A program made the translations under genes and the position numbers. From contig NC_065875.1 in the NCBI RefSeq assembly GCF_933775445.1, positions 19,033,555 to 19,097,554 on the forward strand: a stretch of DNA of 64,000 nt, given 5' to 3'. Below the pieces are notes generated by a model. It was not told the DNA's origin. It saw only the letters and a list, made by a program, of their open reading frames with translations, and did no database searches. The stretch is from Argentina anserina (taxonomy: Eukaryota > Streptophyta > Magnoliopsida > Rosales > Rosaceae). Within the stretch, counting starts at the first letter, position 1, and every line of letters starts with the position of its first letter. Shown piece by piece: positions 50,879-61,831 of this stretch.

Positions 50879-51270
50879 GAGCTTGGGATGAAAATGAAAT
50901 TGAAATATCTAAGTGTATGGTTTCCATTTCTCTCTCCTCTCCTTTTATAGTTTCCTAAAATTAGAACTAATTTCAAATTATACAAATTTTCTCATATGAG
51001 TTCCGAAAAATATGTGTCTCATGTCTACGAACTCGTATTGACGAACTTTACAACTTTCGTGAAGGAAGTTTTCTGAAAAGAGTGACAGATTAAAAGTCAA
51101 CTCTTGAGTCGATTGAATTTAATCAATTCACGACTTATTGGTTCTCGAAACCAATTTCTATTTTGAACAAAGGCTAATTAAATGGCGTAGAGCAAAATTA
51201 TAACCACTTTATCATTTCATTACTCTCCAAGGAATTATAAGAAATAGAAACAAATATTCGGGTTTTTACA
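47804..51270 (-). mobile_element. Solo LTR of a Ty3/gypsy-type element, 3.47 kb
   Basis: Begins TGTAGCGACCCTAAG and ends GGGTTTTTACA, with TG and CA at its ends. It is flanked by a perfect 5-bp target duplication GTATA (47799-47803 and 51271-51275). No internal domain, primer-binding site or second LTR is visible. The first part (GGATTACAAACACAAACTC, then AGCTGGTATGAGTAAAC at about 48120-48175) resembles the same region of the LTRs at 5798 and 17860, so it belongs to a related family in minus orientation. It contains a 51-bp GA microsatellite and unrecognised low-complexity frames (49915-50358, 50355-50639). Confidence 0.85.
50826..50876 (+). repeat. GA microsatellite
   Basis: Uninterrupted (GA)n of 51 bp inside the solo LTR. 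On the minus strand it is translated as a Ser-Leu run in a spurious frame. Confidence 0.98.
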
Positions 51271-51275
51271 GTATA

Positions 51276-52463
51276 GTAACCACAACCGTTATAAATAAAA
51301 ATAATAATTAAATATGACTCAATGACTAGTCCATGTGAATTATTATTGGCTTGGTTATTGTGTATCCTCAACCATTAATGTAGTGATACTAATGTTTCCG
51401 GTTCCGTTACTATTTGATTATGCATTCTCAACCGTTATAAAAAGGAATACATACTCACAAAATGACTCTTCATTTGAATTACTAACTTACTTATTCTGTA
51501 TTCTCAATAATTAATATAGTGATAATAAAAATATTACGTACGCTATGTTATTGTTCAATAATGCAGTAGTCTCAACCGTCATAAATTAAATATAATTAAA
51601 TATGACTCACAAAACACTAGTTCATGTGATATTTACCAACTCACTTGCTGCATACTCTCAACCGTTTAATGTAAAACTGTAAAAATATTATGTGTCTGGT
51701 GGTGGCTCCGTTTATCATTTGGTAATGTAGTAGTTTAAAATAATTATAATCAAAACACAATTAAATATAGCTCAGGAATGATTTGTTCACGTGAATAAAT
51801 CACTTGATGTGTATTCTCAATCGTTAATATAGTGATAATAAAATATTATGTTATGTTATGTTATTATTTCATAGTGTAATAGCTCAACTGTTATAACTTA
51901 TAAATAGAATACAATTAAATCTGACTCACGAATGACATGTTCACGTGAATTACAAACTTGTTGCGTATGATCAATAGTTAATGTAATAGTATTAAAAATT
52001 ATGTGTCTAGTTTCGTTATTATTTGGTAGTATACGAATTTCAACCATTATAAATGTAAACAATTAAATCGGACTATTTCATGTGAATGTATTACTGATTT
52101 GCTTGCTTTTTATTCTCAATTGTTAATATGTTAATATTAATGTGTCGTCCTTAATGTGCCAGACTCTGTTTCTATATGGTAATGTAGAAGGCTCAACCGT
52201 TATAAGTGAATACAATTAAATATATGACTTACGGACAACTTGTTCATGTGAATTACTGACTTGTTGTGTATTCACAATCGTTAATTGTAGTGATAGTATT
52301 ATGTTATGTTATTTTTTGGTAGTGTAGGAGTCTCAACTGTTATAAATAGAATACAACTGAATCCAACTCAAGGATGACTAATTCATGTGAATTTACCGAC
52401 TTACTGTATATTCTCAAGTGTGGAGTATTAGTATATTATGTGTAGCTATGCTATTATTGATTG
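51276..52463. repeat. Diverged tandem repeat array, part 3
   Basis: The longest part, about eight monomers. The CTCAACCGTT-type core recurs at about 51281, 51427, 51571, 51733, 51892, 52038, 52192 and 52332, at spacings of 140-162 bp. The order of conserved words within each monomer is the same as in part 1. No coding capacity. Confidence 0.88.
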
Positions 52464-53514
52464 AAAATCATAGTAATGTAAGACAAATAGACAAAAAAAA
52501 GCTCTCCCTTCAGCGGAAAACCCAGATTCCGTGTCTTCTCCTGTTTGGTGGCGAGCTCTCTCGCCATTTTCGGACGGGCCTAGTTGCCTCCGTGTGAGGC
52601 TGGACGTCGGGCTCTTTCGTGGCGTGGAAGAGTCTCAAAAGTGATAGTGGTATGTGAGGAGAGGAGAGGGGGAGACCACTGTGGCTTCCGAGGTTCACGT
52701 CGCTTCCTTCGTGGCTTGGAGGACGATAGATCGATGGCTAAGCGATCTCGGATTGGGGTTTTCTCCGGTCGGTGGAGGCTTTGGTCATGGATCTGTGTGG
52801 TTTCCGACCTATCTGCCATGGGACGAGGTTTGATTTGGTTGCAGATCTTATTCTCTTAGGCTTGGATCGGATCGCGCGCGATCTTGGTGGCTTGGCTAGT
52901 GCGGCGGTGCGGGGCAAAGATCGTTCGGGCTCGGCTGGCAGTGGTGTCTCCCTTCTCATGGGCTTTTAATTGGGCTTGGGCCATCTTATTGGGTCGGGCA
53001 TGGGGTAAGAAAACTAGCCCATTTAGTGCTTTTATATTTACTGTTTTAATTTACTTTATGTTGGTAGATGTTAGTTGTTTGTTCTTCATAATAAGCAGTG
53101 GGCTATGTCCCGGTAGTTGCACCATGTGTGCTATGTTTGCTCTAATGAGGCAGTGAGTTCCTTGCTTTGTCAAATGGTCGCAGCCTCCTAGTGGCAGGAT
53201 GTAACTTAATGTCACTGGAAATTTCTAGTGGCAGCATAGTGGAAAAGCTTATAGACATCGAATTTATGGCTCAGTATGAGCATTTTCTTTCTGGTATGTC
53301 GCAAAAATTGTAAAGCAAATGAAGTTGCCAATGTTGCACTATTTGTTAAATTGTGCGTGTTAGAATACATAGATTGTATTGTGTCTCCTGATCTTATTTT
53401 AGGATGTTTCTACAATATGAGGTTCAGGTTTGATATCCCCCTTATATTATGCGATTTCATTAATAACATTGGTGTGAAGACTGCCGTTCTAGTCCTTTTC
53501 CAAAAAAAAATTGT
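52464..53514 (+). mobile_element. Poly(A) retroposon in the tandem array
   Basis: A 1051-bp insertion flanked by a perfect 12-bp target duplication TATTATTGATTG (52452-52463 and 53515-53526), with an A9 run at 53502-53510 near its right end. This is the signature of LINE-type reverse transcription on the plus strand. The first half is GC-rich with short frames on both strands (52584-52859 plus; 52580-52819 minus), none recognised. It may be a truncated LINE or a mobilised transcript. Confidence 0.72.
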
Positions 53515-53850
53515 TATTATTGATTGTGCAGTAATTTCAACCATTATAAATAGAAAATGATTAAATTTGACTGAATGATTAGTGCATGTTAATTATGGAC
53601 TGACTTGCTTGTGTATTGTCAACCGTTAATATAGTAATATTAAAGTATTATGTGTCAAGCTCTGTTACTATCCGGTAGGACATGAATTTCAACCGTTTAA
53701 ATAGAACACAATTACATTTATATGAACTATTGACTTGTTGTGTATTCTCAATTATTAATGTAGCAATAATAAAATATCGGATACCATATATAAAAGATCA
53801 TGCAATCTGACTTATGAATGACTAATTCATGTGTTGCTGCTTACGGATGA
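53515..53850. repeat. Diverged tandem repeat array, part 4
   Basis: About two further monomers, with cores TTTCAACCATTATAAATA at about 53535 and TTTCAACCGTTTAAATAG at about 53688, followed by the usual trailing words. The array fades out after GACTTATGAATGACTAATTC near 53830. Confidence 0.8.
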
Positions 53851-54574
53851 CCAACGTCTAACACAGTTTAGTTCATGTTGTAGTGATGAATTCACTCATT
53901 GATCAATACATGGAAAAACAACCATCAGTAGTTAGAGCAAGGCATTTGCACTTCAGAGTTGTACTTGTGTCCTCAAAAATCATGTTTTTTCTCGCAAGTT
54001 CCATGCCGAACGCTATGAATACTTGAACTTCTTGAGGTAAAAATATAATATAAACATGGTTGTTGGCCTAAATCTCCAATTAAACAAGTCTCAGTGACTC
54101 AGTCACTAAGAACTCGCCACCTACTTCATAATAGGTTTGATTTCAATAACTAGGAAGTATCTAAACACAAATCTAACCATTCAGCAAACCCATAAATCAA
54201 GGCTGAGCTAGTGAATTAGCATTCATGTACCGGAGCATGTAGCCTGTGAATTTGATGGGTGAAAATTTGATGGATCAGACAATGACTACAAGCAAATGGT
54301 AACCTTACCCACAAGGACGATCATATCAAGATGTTTACAGATCCATGGACGAGCATAACCTAATTACAAGAGCACAAAGATGCGTCTAAGTCGAGCAAAA
54401 CCAGATCTGCGTAAATGTGTAATGCAGAGCATTCTCATTTTTTCCAACACGCTCGATGCTTTTAAATCTTCATTAACTATCACTGTCCAGCTTAGTGTCG
54501 CTGAGAAATGGCTGTGATTGAGCAGTAGTACATCTTTGTAATTGTGTTATATGGTGCTTTTCATCGAGTTCACA
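53851..54574. other. Intergenic DNA, 3' side of the SIL1-like gene
   Basis: About 720 bp with no gene recognised. It should include the 3' untranslated region of the minus-strand gene that follows. Confidence 0.4.
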
Positions 54575-56318
54575 TCATGCAGTCATCCCTGTCTCCTGTA
54601 ATTTTGTTGAATGCAATATTATACACCACAATGCTAACAAACAAATCAGAATTAGTAAACGGTTAACACTCGAGTCCAATTACTACCTTTTCCAGCTTTC
54701 TTTGGAAAATTAGCTGCACTTCACTGCGGAGGCTTTCTACATCCATCGCATAATCTCTGTGATATTCCTCTACCAATAAATTCTGCAGCCGCAGCCTCAT
54801 TCTCTCCAATGCAGCATCCAACCCACAAAAGTCCTTAAACACCAGAGCTTTGGTTGTCTTGAGTCGCAGAAGATTCTTAATCGTTGTTAGGGCCTACATA
54901 CCATTGCAAACAAAGACAAAAAGATATTAGACCTACTAAGAACATGAAGCTATCTACTTCATACTTCCTAACACACTAAAGAATACTGGAGCCATCTCAT
55001 AAACAAGATATATTGAGAAAATTATTCAAGCATTCCGCTAGAGCTAAAGATTCACCTTTTCCTGTAGCTGAAGGTCAGCAGCAGATGTGATATCAACCAG
55101 AGACTTCAAGAGAGTGTGATTACTAAAAAAGGGAAGCTGATACTTATTTGTACCCGCATTTTCTAAAATCTGAAACTCTGCAAGATCTCCCAGAAGAACC
55201 ACCGCTCTTATGCGCAGTCTGTTACCAATGCTCGAATCACTCACAATATCCTACAAATAGTTGCCAGTTCAGTTACACTAAAATCAGCAACGTCTACTTC
55301 AAATGCTCTGTTTACTCAATTTAAAACGTTACCTGAAGCAATTTATCCCCATCTTCCAGATAGAACATTTCCTGGCCATCTATATTATTCCTCAGCAAGG
55401 CCGAAACAGCATACATTGCCTTAATGGCCTCTTCCACAAAGCTCGATTTTACCATATCCATTAGCTTAGTCAGCGCCCCGAGTTCCAAAACCTAAGATGA
55501 CTCCAAATTTAATCATAACATTCTCAAGCATATAACTCCCACTAGTTCATTAACCTCCATATGTGCTTTCGTGAATTCGTGCCATACCTGCTTTTGAACT
55601 AGTGGATTGTTCTGACTAGCCTTCCCAATAATCCACGCCGCCATTTTCCTCGTCTCGGAATCCGAATGATCCAGCTCTACTGTCACCACAGTAAATCCTC
55701 CAAGCTTGTTCAAATCTAACCACAATCCACAAAATTAACCATGTCAATAACTCAAAAATTCCTTCACAAAATCACAAAATACAACACCTAAACCCTAAAC
55801 CCTAAATTGCAAGCTCAAAAATGAAACCCTAACAAATCAAAAACCTCACCGTTGGCATTGTCAATCGGTTCCACAAGCTCCAGCAGCTCCTCGAGGGCGC
55901 GGTGGCGATCTTCGAGCGGCAGCGACGAGTTCTTCAGGTCGAGTATCGCCACCTTCATCAGCTGAGCATCCGACGGCGTCTTGAGGTCCTCCATCAGCTG
56001 CTTGATCTCCAGCCGCTTCTTGTTCAGGTCCGAATGGCTCAGCCCCTGCACCTCTTTCGCCGCCTCTTTCAATTGATCGGGATCGGAGTGTCCCAGCGCC
56101 CACTGCAGCATCGAATCGAGCGACGAGAAGCCTCCGTCGGCGTCGAAGTCGGCGCCCACGGCGGAATCGTCAACCCTAGGCTGGAGCTGAGCCTGAGCCT
56201 CCTCCTCCGCCGTTGACCAGTATAGACCTCCCGACTTGTTGTGCTCTGCCGTGACGGCCGTAACAATCATCGCCGTCGCCGTTAGAGCTAGTAGCATCCA
56301 TGAACTCCGAAGCTCCAT
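54575..56318 (-). CDS. ER Hsp70 nucleotide-exchange factor, SIL1/Fes1-like
   Basis: Six exons on the minus strand: 55850-56318, 55588-55715, 55333-55491, 55056-55250, 54687-54893 and a 21-bp last exon 54575-54595, giving 392 residues. A signal peptide is clear (MELRSSWMLLALTATAMIVTAVTA), so the protein should enter the ER. The Fes1/SIL1 part follows: SLDSMLQWALGHSDPDQLK, KRLEIKQLMEDLKTPSDAQLM, then armadillo-like repeats (GGFTVVTVELDHSDSETRKMAAWIIGKASQNNP, LTKLMDMVKSSFVEEAIKAMYAVSALLRNN). Such proteins release ADP from BiP-type Hsp70s. No KDEL/HDEL signal is present; the end reads LEKETGMTA. In-frame ATGs upstream (to 56390) would place residues before the signal peptide, so I chose 56318. 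Confidence 0.9.
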
Positions 56319-56390
56319 CTTCTTCGTCTTCTTCCAGATGACCTTTGCTTCTCTTTCCCCCATTTTAATCTGGAAATAGTAGTACGTCAT

Positions 56391-57318
56391 CTCCTGGAAT
56401 GTGCAGCGTTGATCAATGATCAGACGGTGATATTAATTAGCTTGACCTCGTGGCAATTCTTCCTTTCGGGTTTTAATTTTCTTAATTTGATTAATTGTGG
56501 ATGCGACACGTTAACCTCACTCAACCTTGGTCAGTTGAGTCGGTATTGACGTGTTTGTGGTGGAGGGGCTGCGGAGGCCTAATTCAAGTTTTTTGATTTT
56601 TGCGTCGCAAATTGTGATGCCGGTTGGTTTAGTTCATTCGTACTTGTGGTTTAAGTTAATATAAAGTCGTAATAGTTCCATACTTCAAAGCTGTGGAGAT
56701 AAGTACGTGTTCTGTATTAATCATTTAGGGTCAGGATGATTCCGATTCGATCATTCGATCATTCTTAAGTTAGAACATGAAGTTAGAATATAAGTTTGGC
56801 ACCATTCACTATCTCACTCGGCCTCTGTGGCCTTTTACTTTGATTATGGTAGAGGTGGCTGTAGCAGAAGTTTCTAATCATATCTCTTTCTCCATGTCGA
56901 TAAAATTCATTTAGGATCGTGATTTAATTGGTATGTGCCTACTTTTAGTTTATGCATTTAATTCCCACTACGACAATACATTGATACAACATCATTTGAG
57001 CAATTTATATATCAAACACAATCGCATACACGAAGCCTATGAAGAGACGCATTAATCATTTCAAATTTTCAATCATTTTAGATCAAGATTATAGATTTTC
57101 AAATGTACACAGAAATCTTTTTTTTTGTTACAAACGAGACCTAAAAAGTCCAACCAAGAAAATAAAAGTCTGATATTTTCATCTCTCAACCCCGAATTAT
57201 TTTGTCAAAAAAAATTGTCATTAAAAACGGAGGATGAAACGACGTCGTTGAGTAAATAGGGGGACAAATAATGATTGCATTTGGGGGGGGGCTTTTTAGC
57301 TATCCTGCTTAAAAGCAA
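56391..57318. other. Intergenic DNA between the SIL1-like gene and the Harbinger element
   Basis: About 930 bp with no gene. It contains the upstream region of the SIL1-like gene and a G9 run near 57284. Confidence 0.45.
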
Positions 57319-58726
57319 TTGAGAGAAAAATGTTTGGTAACTCTACCTTTACTCAGCTTTTAAGAAAAGCCCCGACATTTTCCCCTTAAAAGCAGAAGTA
57401 AGGTCCCCCCTCCTTTTGGAAGCTACAACCCGCTTCTGCACTGTAGCGGGAGAACTGTAGTTAAATGAAAATTTTAAATATCAGCCATTGCCCTCACTCT
57501 CTAGGACGAATTACACATATGAGCCATATACCCTACTTTGTTTCCTACGCCGTTCTCTCCACACAATTGAACACAGACGCAAAAATTGGTGTAGATGGAA
57601 GCCATTGGAGGAAGAGCTTGATACATAATCCATGGAGAAGTTCTTCGAGCAAATCTAAACCAAACTCAAAGTTACAAATTTCTTTCTTCCGGCCACACGA
57701 ACTGCCAGTTGTTGGTTGTGTTGCATTCCTTCTTCTTTGCCAATTCATAAAGGTAATTGGATTTAGTTTTGTGATATATGGGTTCAGTCATTCTGTTCTA
57801 ACTTGGGTCTGATTTTGAAAAAGTTGAAATCGTCAATCATGAATTAGATCTTTGTCAATTTGGGTGTGGGTTTTTTAAGATTGACCTATTTCAATTAAGT
57901 GTTGAGCTTATCAATCTTCATAGGGTATTCATACAGATCATGAATAGATAAATCAACATTAATCTCTTTTAGGAGATTGAACAACCAAGAGAAAAATAAG
58001 TTTGAGTCTCAATATAAAGAGTTAAAAACAAAGTTGATCGAGTAGATATATGTATGTATACTAAAGGATCTCATCTTCATTATGTTTTCTATTATCCTGC
58101 AAATTATTCAATACATGTACTCCATTGTTCTTTTACCGTTCTTGTCTCTGAGAATATTTGTAGTTTGTTCTTGTTGAGGATAAAATTTATCAACTTAACC
58201 AAGATATATATCTAGCTACTAATAGGGGAAATAGGCTATGATCTAAAAAATGAAGCTATATTGAATGCATATGTTCTGTGTTTCACTCGTTAAATATTTA
58301 TACTTGGGAAACAATGTACTCATTGATTGTAATCTATTTGTTTCCATATGAACTTTGTAACCACTAAGGACTACATAAGAAATAAAGTTTGGTCGGCAGA
58401 TCGTCTAGGTGAATCTGGTAAGCACTATCTCTGTGTTGTGATACCTTTGTTAACATTGTTATTTTTCTACCTTGTCGGTAAGTCGCAAAAGCAATGAAAT
58501 TTTTTTGTAAGTGCTTTTGTAATGGTTTCATGGAGTTGTCACTGAATGGATTTGCAGAGTTACTAATTGGGTATAGTAGTTGCCAGCATTTCATTTGCAT
58601 ATAGTATAGATATAACAGAACATATATAATTGAGGGATACAAAATATATATTGCAATCCACATACAGAACATATAATTTTTGGATCTATTTGATCATGTT
58701 CAGTCCATGTGTCCATGTGTTCTTTT

Positions 58727-59649
58727 GTGACCTATGTATTAAGGAGGTGGATAAGGGTAACCATCCAAACACTCATTTTAATTCGGAAGGATGGGAGAAT
58801 ATAATCAGTGGGTTTTATAACGACACTGGTAAAAAATATACTAAAAAAACTGAAAAACAAATGAGATTCCCTTAAAAGATGAGTGGAAGTTATGGAAATA
58901 ATTGTTCAATAATTATACCGGTCTTGGTTGGGATCACCGGCTACAAACCATTGTTGCAGAAGACGCGTGGTGGACTAAAATAATTGAGATTTGTATATTT
59001 ACTTATACATTTTTATTTACATTATGTTCAATCAAGTAGTCAATTTACATTATGTATGTTTTCCTTTACAGAAAAGCAATGATGCAGCAAGTTTAGGAAA
59101 AAAGGATTTTCACCCGAATTCGAAGCTAAGTTGGATAGGATGTACTTGGATATTTCAGCAATTGGGAAGCATGCATATGTACCATCTTCTGGACTACCTA
59201 TACCTAGAAGTCCAAAGCAAGGAGTGAATGAAGATTTCCTTGAGCCAAGTGGTGATTCTGATGAGGTACAGCTGGAAGCTGATGGTCCTTCTAAAAGAAA
59301 AAAGAGATCAAGTACTATTGAGAAAGGTAAAGGATCGGTCCAAAAAATCGGTAAGGTTGGAGGTGCTGCTCTTCTAGCAAAGAAGATTGATCGCATGTGT
59401 GATGCCATTGAGAGTAGGAGTACATCATCTTCTATGATCAATAAGAGTGTCAAAGGTGAGGACACTAGCATTAAAGAAGTGATGAAGGTAGTCACTTCTT
59501 TACCCGGGGCTAAGGCAGGATCTAGGTTATGGTTCTTTGTCACCCAGTTATTTCTTAATCAAGAGAAGAGAGAGATGTTTTGCACTATGGAAGATTCTAC
59601 AATCAAGTTGGAGTGGTTAAAGTTTGAGATGAGTAAAAATAAGACATAG
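58727..59649 (+). pseudogene. Harbinger Myb/SANT-like DNA-binding protein, broken
   Basis: The second gene of the element; such proteins help the transposase reach the nucleus and bind DNA. The first part reads CIKEVDKGNHPNTHFNSEGW then IISGFYNDTGKKYTKK, typical of the Myb/SANT-like domain. An in-frame TAA follows DEWKLWK (about 58905), before LFNNYTGLGWDHRLQTIV. After an intron a one-base loss lies near 59083, before FSPEFEAKLDRMYLDIS. The long last frame (59131-59649, 172 residues) contains a basic KRKKRSS segment and a C-terminal helix-rich part (FFVTQLFLNQEKREMF). Non-functional as written. Confidence 0.8.
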
Positions 59650-59955
59650 GCTCAGATTGAGATTTCATTCATGTGTGTGTGGACATTATTTGGTTATTTA
59701 CCCTTTCATGCATTGTTGGACTATTTATATTATGTTGGATATGGTTTTGCATTGTGGTTTAAGATACTCAGATTGAGATTTCATTCATGTGTGTGTGGAC
59801 ATTATTTGGTTATTTTACCATTAAAAGGTTGGAAATTGTATGCATTGCTTGAAATACATTATTGAGATTTTACTCTTTTAGTTACTTTACTAATGTAATG
59901 ATTTACATTTTTAAATTTATATTCGCAGGTTTGGACTATATATATATATATATAT

Positions 59956-61320
59956 ATGAACAATTTTGGAGTAGATGACATGGAGGAGGAGATATACTTT
60001 CGATTCGCGCAACTTAATGCATTGCTCATTCAACAATATTATGAGAATTATGTGCATAAAAATTCTTGCATGATATCATCTCAAACAGGTAATAAGTGGA
60101 TATTGGAAATATTAGGAGGTCATGATGCAAGGTGTTACAATGCTTTAAGAATTAACAAGGATGTATTTTATCGTTTATGTAGTGATTTGGAGGTCAAATA
60201 TAGGATGTTGGGTTCAAATAGAACAAGTCACGTGGAAGTCGTAGGATTGGTAGTGTATATGCTAGGACAAGGGTGTGGGAATAGATCCGCACAAGAACGG
60301 TTTCAACATTTCAGGAAACCATTTCTAGATATTTTGGAGAAGCGTTAGATATGTTGGTTGTGTTAGGTGATGAAATTATCAAGTCATTGAATCCTGAATT
60401 TAATGGAGTTGCACCAGAGATAGAAATGGACAGAAGATATATGCCGCATTTTAAGATACTTAGTTTTGTTACTTAATTAGAAGATTATTAATTACTTTAC
60501 TTAATTTATTATATTAAAAATGATTTCATTAATTTAAGGATTGCATTGGTGCTATTGATGGAGTGCACATTCCGGCTTCAATATCTACTGAAGAGTCTGT
60601 ACCGTACTATAATCGAAAAGGAGTACCAACTCAAAATGTTATGACGGCCTGTAATTTTGATATGCAGTTTATATTTGTATGTGCCGGATGGGAAGGATCC
60701 GCACATGATACAAGGGTGTTCCTATCAGTTATTCGAAATTCCAATATAAATTTTCCAATGCCTCCACTAGGTATAATTTATTAAATTATTTTACTTTGAT
60801 TAAAAATATATTATTTCTAATGATGTTTTGTTACATATAATATTTTGTTGTTTAACATGAAAATATTATGTGGTAGATTCGGGGTACCAACAAATGAATG
60901 GATTTTTGGGACCTTATAGAGGTCCAAAACAACATTTTCAACAATACCGCAGGCAAGAGCCAAGAAATGAGAAAGAGGTATTTAACCAAGCACATTCTTT
61001 TCGTAGAGGCGTTATAGAACGTACATTTGGAGTTTGAAAAAAGAAAATGGAAGGTTTTAAGGAATATGCAAGGTTATTCATTTCCAAAGCAAGTGAAGAT
61101 CGTTATTGCAACTATGACGCTTCATAATTATATACGTAGATATGAAAATCGTGATAGACATTTTATCAATATTGGAGAAAGACTTGATGACATGGCACGT
61201 GACATAGAGATGAATGATGATGCACAAGAACAACATCATGCTCATGGTAGTGTACAAGAAATAGAAAGAATAAGAAATTGCATAACTCAAAGCTTGATGA
61301 GTGCCCGCAATGCTGGTTAA
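59956..61320 (+). pseudogene. PIF/Harbinger DDE transposase, broken
   Basis: All three acidic catalytic positions can be seen: D in CIGAIDGVHIP (about 60552), D in GSAHDTRVFLS (about 60707) and E in GVIERTFG (about 61016). The N-terminal exon (59956-60348) loses frame near 60310 (a net one-base change) before EALDMLVVLGDEIIKSLNPEF. VDSGYQQMNGFLGPYRGP follows at about 60878. After TFGV the expected Trp codon is TGA (61035-61037), followed by a one-base A-run insertion before KVLRNMQGYSFP. The last part, VIATMTLHNYIRRY to SLMSARNAG, is open to the stop at 61318-61320. Confidence 0.88.
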
Positions 61321-61831
61321 TGTATCATTTTGTAGTAATGATGTCAATGAAACTAAATGGTTATTTGCAAAAGATAATTTACAATTATGAATTCACCATA
61401 ATAATTAATAATGAATTATATTTAAAAATAATTTCATATAAACATAATAAAGATAAAAATTAAAATTAATAGGTATTATCATTCAAATAAAGTTAAAACT
61501 TATTTCATGACCAAATTGGTCATTTATTGATAAAAAACATAAGTCAATTTTGAGTTTATTAAATACTTTTTCATTGTCTTTTCCAATGACAGCACTAAAA
61601 AGTCAATTTATAGCCATTTTACATTTGAGCAATTTATTAAAAAAAAAAACAAAAACCAGCTTTTCTCATAAGCCAGCACCAAACATTCTCAACAAACACT
61701 GAGCCACGGAGTGCGGTAGCGAATTAGAATTAATTTTTCACCATTGAGCTCCGACTAAAACTTACAGAGATATTTTGGGGTTTTAGGGTTAGGGTTCTGC
61801 TAGAGCAAAGGAAGCTGGTAACTACTCGGAG

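Larger units (their letters stand above)
57319..61692 (+). mobile_element. Decayed PIF/Harbinger transposon
   Basis: A 4.37-kb DNA transposon with both genes typical of the superfamily: a Myb/SANT-like protein (58727-59649) and a DDE transposase (59956-61320), both broken. Proposed ends: left TTGAGAGAAAAATGTTTGGT; reverse complement of right TTGAGAATGTTTGGT, which agree except for a 5-bp indel. They are flanked by a 3-bp repeat CAA (57316-57318 and 61693-61695). Three-bp duplications fit the superfamily, although TTA or TAA is usual. The right end lies 139 bp from the U2A' start codon. Ends are placed by eye. Confidence 0.7.

Noticed and set aside
50542..50985. Minus-strand frame of 147 residues with a long Ser-Leu run
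   Set aside because: It is the translation of the GA microsatellite inside the solo LTR; no domain is recognisable.
45740..53850. CRISPR-like array
   Set aside because: Monomers are contiguous, diverged and lack constant-repeat/unique-spacer structure; the sequence is plant nuclear DNA.
59131..59649. 172-residue frame as a stand-alone host transcription factor
   Set aside because: Its position just upstream of a DDE transposase inside one inverted-repeat-bounded unit, and the broken upstream Myb/SANT-like part, show that it is a transposon gene.
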